This document shows positions 21,821 through 32,450 of a stretch of DNA of 64,000 nt, piece by piece. Below the pieces are notes generated by a model that was not told the DNA's origin, did not search any database, and was given only the letters and a program-made list of their open reading frames with translations. Each line of letters starts with the position of its first letter. Within the stretch, counting starts at the first letter, position 1. This stretch comes from Patiria pectinifera (taxonomy: Eukaryota > Echinodermata > Asteroidea > Valvatida > Asterinidae): positions 36,662,900 to 36,726,899 of the forward strand of contig CM057149.1 in NCBI GenBank assembly GCA_029964075.1. Direction: 5' to 3'. The translations under genes and the position numbers were made by a program.

Positions 21821-24534
21821 CTTAGAAAAGAGGTGAGGGGAAGAGGGGGGACACAAATTGTAGGTAGTTCCAGTTAGATAACAAATATCATCAGTGAGGA
21901 TCATGGTGTGATTGACAGTATGGGCAGGGGTAGTGTGTTTATAAGGGGGGGGGATAAATAAATATCATATATGAGATGTGAGGGTTTAGTACATATGATG
22001 GCAAGGGAGTGGGGACAGAATGAAAATGAACGGGTAGTCGGTAATAAATGTCATGTGACGCATCAGAGATACAAATATGACAGAACTTGACTTATGCTGA
22101 TCAAACACCTGTCATTGTATACATATTCAGTGATTTGAAATATCATCAGGAGGTACAGTGGGTGAATAGGACTATTATTTTTCTTTTTTGACATGTACGG
22201 GCAGCACAGGACATCCTTAAAACTAAAACTAAAAAAAACAATTTCAAAATATAACTGCAAAGAGAGAAATTTTATGGAAGGGGAAGTGTTCAAGGAACAA
22301 ACAAGGGCATCAAGGAGGGATTTAATGAAGAGGTAGGAAAAAGACAAAGTGACTTGGGGAGGTAGAGAGATAGAAACAAAGAATTGAATATCATTATTTC
22401 CATAATTCAAGAACAAGACTATGTGCAATTGAAAATTAGTGATTCATTTCATTTCAAATACAGAGTTCTTGTGTCGGGGAAAGTTTGGACATGGAGTAGG
22501 GTTTAGGATAAGATAATAGTTAGGTCCACGAGAGACTTGAAAAAATGTCTTTCAATCAATTCAATAAATTGGTAATTCTAGATTTTTGTTTTAAATTTTG
22601 GTACAACTCCAAAATGAAGGTGCATCTGGCTAGACGTGGCCTAATACTTTGACCCCTTCCCAGAAAAATCAAGTGAAATACAAAATGTAAAATATAACCA
22701 CCCGCCATATCCCTTCCCGTAACCTTAAAATTAAGTCATTAAAAAATGTGACATAGTCACTCAAAATGAATAAAATCCACTTTTACTTATAAGCAAATGA
22801 TTTGAATTTGCTTTTAATTGGGCCTTTTTAGGAGTTCCAGCACAAGCCAACCTTGCAATACATGGTTGCCATGGTATTAATTTGGAGCCGGATCGGGAAT
22901 TTCCCTGTGTTTTTTCCCCAAAAGGGTTTCTGTGGGGTTTTCGCCCATTCCGTGATCAGTAATTCATGCCTTTATATAGTTGAATGTTTAAAATATGTAC
23001 AATGTATAGCTTTTCTTTAATATTTCTGAGATACATGTATCGCTTCTTGTATAAATATTTATATTCGTTGTATGTTTCACCAATGGACTTTTCCTTATGA
23101 GTTTAACTTAACAGTTAAACTTAACATTATCTAATAATTTGGTAAGTATGCAAGGCCCCAATGGAAACCAGTTAACTGTTTGGGCATACCCTGGGTACAG
23201 AAATGGAATAAATGAATATATAAATAAATAAAAAAAGAACCCCAAAGCAAACAAGACATCTGCCGTTCTAGCCCCATGACAAGCATGTGTGCATTTTAAC
23301 ACCTTATCCCAAACTCCTGTATACCTTGCGCATACAGACTACATGTAGCTCTGCATATTTCTGTCATGTATGACAGTAAAAAACGATCGATCCATAATTC
23401 ATCTTGCATCACAATTTTTTTTTCTTTTTTCGTGAAGTCATCCTGTTATTTGTGAGAAACCCAGGGTGTCGCCATAGGAATCATGCAGTTGCCGTGGCAA
23501 CCAGAAGGGTCAGGTCCCCAGTCCCGCTCTCCTGTAATTGAATACATGGCTCCGGGCAACGGTGAGCAGGTTTTTTGTAATGCAACAATTTGGAATTTTA
23601 ACGGCGTTGTACAACCTGTGGCTCGCGGCAAAATATAAAAAAAAAGAAGAGCTGGCGCTGGTGAGATGTTCCATCTATCCGTCCGTCCGTGCCGTGACGG
23701 TTTAATGAATCGTGAAATGCACTCCCCCTTATTGGACAGATTAGTTTGGTAATTCATATGATCTTTGATAAACAAGTGAATCGGCCCCGAAGGTGTGCTA
23801 AGAATACACCCCGACGCCGATAAATAGGAATACTAATGAGACGAGACTTTTGCGATGATCTCATACGTTTGAACTCTTCGGGTAGTTCATATGTACCGCT
23901 AGTTTATTCAATGCACGAATCTGCACCAAGGCTGACCTAAATGGGCCAATGTGCCCCGTGATTCTGATGAACTCGTAGTAGTGGTCATAAGTTTCATTGG
24001 CATTCAACCATAGATAATAAACCCTGTCTTTTAAGTACGTTAATCGGCTTGTTATTTATTTGGACAAGCTTTCCACATTTCATGTTGGTATTTAAAAGAG
24101 TCAAAATAAATGAGGTCCCGGCTCCAACGGCAACCAGTTAGCATGGCGATTCCACATTCCAACGCTCCGGTAATCTCAAATATGTTTGTTGTTAGTTTTC
24201 ACACGTCACAGTTACGAGCGCATCAACTGCGTGTGGTTGACCGTGTTGACAGTCCAAGTATAAATAGACAGTCCCCATATGCAGTACCACGTGTGATTTA
24301 CGGAGAATAAAACCCACAACAAAATTAATCCCCGACCTGAGTTTGGCACGTGATCTTATTTTATGGATTTGAGGAGTTGACGAGCGGCAGTTAAGTCTTC
24401 ATTTACATACGTTTATCAGGGTAAAAAGGGTTTGCAAACTCTTTTCAACATCTTAGAGAAGGAAATGGAAAGTCAATAAAATTTCTTATTTTAATCATTT
24501 TTCCACGTGGGATGTGCATGCAAAGTCTCAAGAG
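21821..24534 (-). other. Intron, nothing convincing
   Basis: No supported exon was found. The stretch 23440-24300 is less AT-rich and free of repeats, so it could hold conserved non-coding sequence; this cannot be judged without another genome. Confidence 0.35.
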
Positions 24535-24787
24535 TTAACCAGTTCAAGCCGGCTTTATTTTGACAGTGGCCAGATCCAGGCCCGGATTATTTTTCACGAA
24601 CCTCAATGCCAGGCGAGTTCAGGCCATGATCTGCGGGTAGCACACCCTGATTTTTCCGGCCTCGCTCGCTGCGAGCGGGTCGCTGACGAATATTTCCGGC
24701 CTCGCTCGTTTCGGGTTTATCAGTCATCCGATCTGAATTTCGGACAACTTTTGCGTGTATAAACGTCCTCCAGCGCGAACTGGTTAA
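24535..24787. mobile_element. TTAA-ended MITE of about 253 bp
   Basis: The ends are TTAACCAGTTC and GAACTGGTTAA, an 11-bp perfect inverted repeat that includes TTAA, the target of piggyBac-like transposases. The interior holds two copies of TTTCCGGCCTCGCTCG and the palindrome CGCTCGCTGCGAGCG. Only one copy is in the window. Confidence 0.6.
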
Positions 24788-24986
24788 AGGGGGATAAATG
24801 TTTTGATAATTCATTTGATGATTGATGATGCATGGATGGTGACATCAGAAGCACATCAATACACTTGAAACATGTACAACTCGATCTTGAGAAAATTCTG
24901 CTTCTTCTTTCTGCCGAGCTTTATCTTCACACATCACCGTAAAACATGGCAATGACATACGACCACAGGATATCCAAACTTGTGAC

Positions 24987-25232
24987 CTGGGCCCAATGTC
25001 ACGGCGCTGCTAAGCACAAAATTTGCTTAGCACAAAACAAGTCTGGCTTATAATAGCAGGTTACCAGCCAAAACTCCATGTGTTTTTCAAGCTTAGCAAA
25101 AAACAGCTGAATACAAATCAGGAGCAATATACATCACGTAGAGTTTTGGCTGGTAACCTGCTTTTATAAGCCAGTTTTTTTTTGGTGCTAAGCAAATTTT
25201 TATGCTTAGCAGCGCCGTGAAATTGGCCCCTG
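24987..25232. mobile_element. Foldback MITE with arms of about 90 bp
   Basis: Arms 24987-25076 and 25141-25232 are inverted copies containing CACGGCGCTGCTAAGCA and GCAGGTTACCAGCCAAAACT. The central loop is about 64 bp. No coding capacity is present. Fragments with similar words near 35470-35570 and 36105-36170 may be decayed relatives. Confidence 0.85.
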
Positions 25233-26250
25233 GTTGGGGTCTATGTAGACATACTCGACAAGACATCAGAGCTCATCAGGCCACGGGACAATCATCTTTG
25301 AAGGCATCATCATCATTCTACTCCTCTTTTTCTCCCCTCCTTCAAATCTTTCATGGCACCTCTTCGTGACAGACGATCACGGAATGCGTCAGGCCGTAAT
25401 GAGCATCTGACGCATGCTTTTACTGTTTCTGATCTGGTTAACATGTTAAGAGCTTGGTTGCCTTCGAGATTACCGACTACCGAGGCAGCCCCCGAGGCCA
25501 GGTGTGCATATATGCTGCTGTGTGGTGGTGCTTGAGGCTGTGGATATGCATGTTGTTGGGGCCCATTCTGGGACTAGACAACCAAACCACTAACGTTGCA
25601 GATTTTTTAACCAGTTCTGCCCAATATGTGTACAGTGAGTAATAACCACGTTGTTACACATACCATACACTTTCTCAGTTGAAGTTCATCAAACACTGCT
25701 AATGCACATTAGTTTGGCTACGATGCAGATGAATTTGACAATAATTGGCATTGTGCAACAAACCGTAAGTTTGTTCGTCAACATGAAACTCTGGATGCTC
25801 TCACAGAGGTCATGCAATCGCAAGAGGCCATGCAATCGCAAGAGGCCATGCCCATAATGAGACTGCCTATAGAATCAGCAACTTGGACCTTCACAGTACA
25901 AACTGTGACTACAATATCTGTCAAATTTGGCATTTTCTGGTTCTGTTAATTAATTGGTCTCTAGTGGTCAACTTCCCGTCGTTTGAATTTACAAAAAGCA
26001 CCAAAGTGGCCTCAACGTCCACAGAAAACAAACGAAGTGTTAGACTTCCTGGCACAAGGCTTCCGTCCCATGAAGTCATTCCCAAACTCCAAGAATCAGA
26101 GTGATAAATTTCCTTGCATATCCCGTGGAAGGAAACAGGATCCAAACGCTGAGATGCTCAAGTGTTGCCACAGAGCTCAGGTATCTCAAGAATACCGAGA
26201 AGCAAAGAGCTCCTACAAGTCCCAGACCAGAAATAGACCACATCATGTCA
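25233..26250 (-). other. Intron with a short duplication
   Basis: The 18-bp unit CATGCAATCGCAAGAGGC is repeated at 25811-25828 and 25829-25846. A donor-like ACA/GTGAGT on the plus strand at 25634 has no convincing matched exon. Confidence 0.4.
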
Positions 26251-26614
26251 TTAACCTTCCTGCTATTTAAACAGTCACAGACAATCAAAAAGTCACTTCC
26301 ACTTCCCCTGCTATTGTTTTAACAAAGGCTAGTCACCAGCAGTCAGATCATACATGTATGTCTCGCAAGCACTGTGACTAGTCAAACTGGGTCAACAGAC
26401 AAAGCAGGCAAGTTGTGGTCACAGCTGTTTTATCACTCACCCGGAGTCAAACTTTGTATCCAGTTACTTAAACAGTCCCAGCCAGTCAATCCTGCTTTAT
26501 GTAGGCTGGGAACTCTTAACTGTTGAAAACAGTCACTTGATTGATTTTGACTGAAAGGATCGACTACCGGTGCTTGGCACAGAATGTATGTTTGCATAGG
26601 AGGGTTATTCTTAA
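26251..26614. mobile_element. TTAA piggyBac-like MITE, family E, copy 1
   Basis: The element opens TTAACCTTCCTGCTATTTAA and closes GCATAGGAGGGTTATTCTTAA-like sequence, giving inverted ends of the CCCTYCTR type next to TTAA. The interior is dense in AGTCA/TGACT words. It aligns along its length with the copy at 27021-27376. Confidence 0.75.
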
Positions 26615-27020
26615 ATTAAAAAAGATGGTCTGCAATTTCTAAGATTGATTCTTGCTAGTGCATGATGGGTTCCAAAAATCTCTGTTTCAGACCCCAGTCC
26701 GACACGGAGATTTTGGGTAGCGTGAAAATACCTTTCGTGTAGTGGAGCAGAATTGGTTTGGTCATTTATACTGATGTCTGTTGTCACTCTGCAGCTCAGC
26801 AGTACTAGACCTCGTACCAGCATATTTAAATTTGGTAGGTTTTTGGTTCGTGTGTTAATGAGTCAGGATTACAATGTTTACGTACAATATGAGATGAGAA
26901 CAGTGAGTGTTATTTCTCAGCTATACGGCAGAAATGTACAAAGAGAATATGATTATTCTTGCCTGAGACGACAATCAATTTTGGATGGGTAAAAGTAACC
27001 CGAGACCAAAAATTTAACCA

Positions 27021-27376
27021 TTAACCCTCCTACTGTTTAAACAGTCACAGATAGTCAAAACCTCCATCCACTTCCTCTGACATGCCTTTTACACAGGCTA
27101 GTCATAAACAGTCAGATCGTATTTCTCGTAAGCACTCTGACTAGTCAAATTCAGTCAACAGACAATAGCAGGAAACTGGTGGGCACTAGCTGTCTGTATC
27201 AATCACCTACAGTCAAAGCACAGCTGTATCAACTTACATACAATGTAAACAGTCACAGCCAGTCAATCCTGCTTTATGTAGGCTGGGAGCTCTTAACTGT
27301 TGAAAACAGTCACTTGATTGAGGTTGACTGAAAAGACAACTTGTCGAAAAGAATTGATATTTGCATAGGGGGTTGA
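27021..27376. mobile_element. TTAA piggyBac-like MITE, family E, copy 2
   Basis: The element starts TTAACCCTCCTACTGTTTAA, shares CAGTCAATCCTGCTTTATGT with copy 1, and ends GCATAGGGGGTTGA (TTAA decayed to TTGA). It lies about 400 bp from copy 1 in the same orientation. Confidence 0.75.
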
Positions 27377-27595
27377 TGTTATTTATGCATAGTACAACAA
27401 CAAATGTTACTGCAGAGGTGGTTTAAGACCAGCCCACGTTGAGCGGGATACAACCAACTGAGCAGAGCGACCACCCAGAGCAGTGCAGTGGAATTAATAC
27501 GATCTGACCCATTTGACACTTAGGGTTGGCTAAATGGGTCATTAATAATACCCCAATCGTAAGACATAGAGAGGATCCCACCATCTCAGCTGATA

Positions 27596-28006
27596 ATGTC
27601 AGACAGCGATAAGGGGCCTGATAAGGGGAAAAGTGCTGATGTAAAAAAAGGTCGTTGCAAGAGATCTTGGGACGTCAGTCGTACGCATCAATCAACCGTA
27701 TGCCAAGCTGATAACACAGAAACACCATGCGTCACTCCACTATCGCGAGACTTGGAAGCCCGGTTTCTGACCCATTTGGAGGTTGGAGATAAAGCTAAAT
27801 ACCGGCGATCAATCTACGGCTTTGGTCTCTTCTCTTCAAGGATTCCAGTCAATTCCAGGTCCAGTGAAAGACAAGGTTTCGGACTTGCACGTAGCCGGGG
27901 CAATTCCGATGGAGGCTTTGGCCATTCCCAAAGACAGAAATTACTTTTGAATAATGCAAATCCGGTAGGATCGGCTGCCTGCAATGGATGGTCAGTGACT
28001 GCTCAA
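27596..28006 (+). pseudogene. Degenerate reading frame, possibly retroelement-derived
   Basis: The frame starts MSDSDKGPDKGKSADVKKGR, a basic, Lys-rich N-terminus, and runs 137 codons. After about 27838 the coding-like composition moves to another frame (containing VKDKVSDLHVAGAIPMEA, then TGA), which suggests a frameshift. It is followed by no recognisable reverse transcriptase or integrase. A gag-like fragment of a retrotransposon is possible but unproven, and it is not part of the minus-strand gene. Confidence 0.3.
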
Positions 28007-28009
28007 TAA

Positions 28010-28751
28010 AAGCAGGTGATTGCAACTCCTTGTGAAACACTGCTGTAAACTAACTAATTTTGATCAGGGAATTTAAGTACAAGGGAATGTTGGTGTATAA
28101 ATAAATTACCATGGCTACATGCACATTTAAAATATTTACATTGTGTACGAGGAACTTTTCTTAATGCGCCGATATTGCACATGAGTATAATGTACAGCGG
28201 TATACCGGTACGTGCATATTATTAACTTGCCCATCGCATTAAAATAAATAATAGATTTACCATCTGCCAAGAACGTAGTGCATACATTCTCAAGGGATTT
28301 TATCTGTTTACAAATATTTGTTACTGGACGGTTACAAAAATGTATGTGCAGCATGTACAAATGAAAAAGTGTATAAATTTATTACCAATCTATCATAATC
28401 AAAAGAATACATTAATATGTATTTTTTTTTAATGAAATTGCTTGTTTCATGATGATTTAAAGAAAGAAAAAAATGCGATTCAATGCTTTATGAGATCTTA
28501 TGCGAAATCTCAGTAGACACGTCTGACCAACACGTTCGATATACTTGTATGACCCAATAAACGACGTCACTTAACACTCAGCTAATCCTGTCCATTAATA
28601 GTTGATAAACATACAGAGAGTCAAAACAAAGCTCCTAGGCCAGCTTGTCATGCTATCCATCTCCCCCCCCCCCCCTTTTCAGCCCATCCCTTGATGGTAT
28701 TTGACACGCTGACTTTAATAACTGTCACCCTTTCACATTTTTCACAGGTAC
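28010..28751 (-). other. Intron, nothing recognised
   Basis: A C run near 28664-28676 is the only notable feature. Confidence 0.4.
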
Positions 28752-29120
28752 GCTCGTGACTGTGTCAAAAAACGGGGCTAGTGCAACAGTGTCCAGTGAC
28801 CTGACCAGTCCAAGCCTCCCCATGTTTTCATTTGACCTCGGCAGGCGCGAGCCCCGGCTCCGACCTAAAGGTGTTTCTCCCCGTGTCCCTCCGGCCGGGG
28901 GATATTGAGTTACAGGTACTTGAATCTTATCATGGACCGTACTTGGAGAGATTTTGCTTGATGTATCACGTTCTGGTGAGCATGTAGAATGATGAAGCAC
29001 TGCACAGGTGACATCCTCACTAATGTGTGATGTGTCATCCACAGATTTTTTTGAAATACTCAGACTAAAACCTTGACGTCTTGGTTCGCGATCGGGAAGT
29101 TGTACGCGGGTGTATGTGAG
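28752..29120 (-). CDS. Internal exon, polar Ser/Arg-rich region, unidentified gene
   Basis: The frame is open from a strong acceptor (GCCTGCCTCTCTTAG) at 29121 for 123 codons in phase 0. The translation starts LTYTRVQLPDREPRRQGFSL and continues polar, with many Ser, Thr, Arg and Pro, which suggests an intrinsically disordered region. The 3' edge is uncertain. No consensus donor is present; weak phase-0 candidates are AGC/GTACCT (exon end 28752) and CCT/GTGAAA (end 28746). If neither is used, the frame stops at TGA 28724-28722 after another 9 codons, which would make this an alternative last exon. An AATAAA lies at about 28377-28382 on the minus strand. The incoming phase matches the exon at 45614-45703. 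Confidence 0.6.
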
Positions 29121-29714
29121 CTAAGAGAGGCAGGCTATGGGTTTTCCCATTTTCAGCTAAAGAGCTATCCGGTTCGTAAGAGTGACGCCATTTTAACTTA
29201 CATCACACCTACTACACACACGGAGTAGCATTGAAAATCATTGGAACCATTGAAACCAGAAGTAGTAAAAGTGGCGTGTTTAGCCAATGGGAGCTAGTGG
29301 TATGTGCGCGGGTATGACGCAGTCACTTACGAACCATATTGAGCAAGAAACACTGCCAGCCAGCCTGATGTGCAAGCAAAGCGGAAGTCCTGAAGTACAT
29401 TTGTATATAAGCCAGGCAGAAGCAATGCATGTAAAAGTATCAGTTCATCCAAAGAAGATCCTTTCAACTGGCAAATGTTTTCTGGCCAGATTAACATACA
29501 TGTACATGTACATGTACAACATACATTTACCAGTACATATCTAATACATGTGTAATTTGTTTTGCAAAGCAACTTGAAGATTGTTATTTTGAAAACATTT
29601 TATTACTAGCATCATACATGTACTGGAAATTATTTCCAATTTGTTTCAACTGAGGCTTCATTTGATATTTCATGCATTTTGCACATTAAGAACTTTTATA
29701 TTTAAAGGTTTTTG

Positions 29715-30240
29715 TAATATAGGCCTACAATATTTGCAAAGATCAAAAAACAAAACTTCCAAACTATTATGAAATACCTTACTTGACTGTAAGTGAATAT
29801 TTTCAAGCATCCTGTGAAATCATGGCACCTGGTGTGCTGTCGTTTTTAAGAAAAGTGGAATTTTTGTAGCAATTCCCAAAAGATGGTTAGCCTGACTTTT
29901 TCAAATACTGCCCCCAATTTAGCAAATTTTGTTAGACCACATTTTGTTTGTAATCAGTTACACGTCCGTGTCCGTGAACGTAAACCGGTGCAAGCCAGCT
30001 AACTGACAATTCTTAACCTGACAATTCCCAGATGTCTATAAATTGCTCTGTTTCGTCTGGGTCAGAGAACCAGACTACAACAACAGCATTTCTTTCTTGG
30101 TTTTTCCAGCATCTATATGCACACAAAATTTTATAAACAGGCCTGTGTAACAATGTTTGCTATAAAATACTAAACCCCAAATCCATCCATTTCAAATTCT
30201 GAAAATTACAGCAAAAGCAAATGTTGTATATTAATTTACC
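29715..30240 (+). repeat. Dispersed repeat, family F, copy 1
   Basis: This stretch aligns with 36807-37255 in the same orientation. Shared anchors include TATGAAATAC near the start, TTCAAATACTGCCC, CCTGACAATTCCC and AAAATTAC..CAAAAGCAAATG near the end. The family has no visible terminal repeats or coding capacity, so its class is unknown. Confidence 0.75.
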
Positions 30241-30867
30241 TTTTAAATACTGAACTAAAAAAATGATATTTTGTATTAATGAATACAAGTTACATGTAGT
30301 TCTCTTGGAGTTAAATCTTCAGAACCCAGAAGATCCACTTCGTAGCAACTCAGTGAGAAAGATCAATGAAGTACATCATATGACTACTTATCTTCACGTA
30401 CACATGCGATTACTGCCTGATGCCTCAAACAGCAGCAAAAATAAGTCATGCGGTGAGGGGGTCATTACTAATTCAAGTCTAATTACTTTTTACTGACGTA
30501 AACCAAACCAGCTCATTAACGTAGCCATGCCTGGAATTTACAAAGACACTAGGCTCTCCAAAGACCTTGCACTGTGTATCTAAATGGCTGACTGCACTTC
30601 CATTGCACTTGATGCTGAAACAACATCTGTTTTGAACTTGAAGACGCTACTCGTTTTCTTAGGTACATGTATCTTACATGCAGGTGTAACTGTTAAAACC
30701 TATTTTAAGGCTTTCAAAATGTGGAAAAGTACAATGTACATAATGTAGAAATCTTACACCAGAAACAGCTTTTTGGTAAGAAATTTAACCCAATAACCTA
30801 ATCCTAACCCCTATAGTTCCCCACTATACCCTGCTAAATACAACAGTGTCTGATGGTTACTCATATG

Positions 30868-31150
30868 AGTTTCCTGCTTAATCCAACACAGTCCAGCACA
30901 ATCCAACATGCCAAGTTGATGGGTACCTGAGAATAAGAATGACTGGCCTGCTCAGTCCAAGTCCAACAGAATCCAATTGTGTCTTAATTATTTGTCTGTT
31001 TCCTGTCGAATCCAACAGAGTCCAACTTTGCAATATTGACCAATACCCAACTGAATCCGACTATGAATGTTTCAGTTCAGTTTCCTCAGCTGCTGAATCC
31101 AGCAAATTTCAACAGGAATACGTACAAGGTGTTTACTGCTCAATCTAACG
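30868..31150. repeat. Degenerate repeat around AATCCAACAGAGTCCAAC
   Basis: GTTTCCTG(N)nAATCCAACA-type units recur at about 30868, 30945, 31000 and 31080, with AGTCCAAC words in each. The spacing is irregular, about 55 to 80 bp. Confidence 0.55.
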
Positions 31151-32310
31151 GAAATGTAAAATAGTTGTAAATCCTCGTGGACTGAGCAGGGTTATACAAA
31201 AGTACACACATCCATGCAGACACCTTCTGAAAATATCTGCAGAGAAAATCCTGAATCTCCTCGGAGGAGGTGGAGGTTTCACGGAATAAAACCTTACGTT
31301 CAAAACCTACTTTGTCCAAAGGCTTAGTGATTCTAATCAGACCAACTCATAATCTCACCAAGTCCTCTACCGTTCTTCATGTACCGGTACGTGTTTCAGA
31401 ACATGGGTTATAAAAAGCATGAGGAGCAATGAGTTCTTGATAGGAATCTTGCTCAGTATAGGCACACGTGGAACAGATGTGTTCTAATGCTTTCGCCATG
31501 GGTCTAGGAAACGATTGTCGGATGTCCGTAATATATGGGGCCCTCCATGGCATTATCTGTACAGAACATACCGTACTAGGACATCAGAAGGCTTTAAGAT
31601 CTGACAGGGAAAACAGGTTGTACACGTACTGAATGTACTTTAAATTTTTGGTGCACACAATCAAGTCCCATGGACAGCTTAAAGTCTCAGCCTAATGACT
31701 TTTATTGTGAGGCTAAAAAAAAAAAGATGAACCATGCCGAGTTAAACTATTGTACACTGTACCGTACACTTCCAATCAGCAATGGAGTATTTCCAATTGA
31801 TTAGAACATGAAAGGCTTCTAAATAACAAATGATTCTGTAGCCGGAAATGAAGAGATGACGCCAAGGTACATGTATAAGGAAACCCATTTCATGCTCTAC
31901 AGACGTGACGAGCATACATCTCTCCAGAATCGACACAAGAGGATTCCAACTAGATCAATGTTTAACAGCCTCCAGACAGTAATTAAACCGCGGACAAGAC
32001 AACACCCATACAAAAACCATCATATGGAACTCTACTGCAGGAAGTTACGAGTAGATGGTGCCCAGCCTACTCATGAGAGCTGGAGTGTGAAGGCCATGGC
32101 AAATGTGGGCACTGACGCGGGCTGTATAGTGCAGAATACCGGTACACGTACACTGGTACATGTACATGTACCAACAACCAATTTTCATCTGGATGTGCAC
32201 ATACCGTAGCGTCTTCGCAGACGAAGGAACCCAAGCGTAGAAACACGGAGGCAATGGTGCTCAAGCGTCCTTCGAACTTCCGCTCTGTTTCATTGTACGT
32301 ACTTTTGTGA
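31151..32310 (-). other. Intron, nothing recognised
   Basis: Only palindromic words such as GTACCGGTAC and TACATGTACATGTAC near 32137-32170 stand out. Confidence 0.4.
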
Positions 32311-32450
32311 ATGGGCTCCGCGTACAAGTACCCCCTCAACGGTAATAAAAGGAGAGTTGGGGGAGCTAGATCACTGGGAGAGACATTTGAACGCATCATT
32401 GACGGCACCTGACGTCACGCAAAGATGCTATGGCTTTGTGTGCACATTCC
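32311..32450 (+). mobile_element. Family A short element, copy 4, truncated
   Basis: It starts ATGGGCTCCGCGTACAAGTA, followed by CCCCCTCAACGG and GGAGAGTTGGGGGAG. It fades after GGCTTTGTGTGCACATTCC without a recognisable right terminal repeat. Confidence 0.65.

Noticed and set aside
25454..25642. Plus-strand frame ending at an ACA/GTGAGT donor-like site
   Set aside because: No matching acceptor and opposite strand to the supported gene; a single donor match is common by chance.
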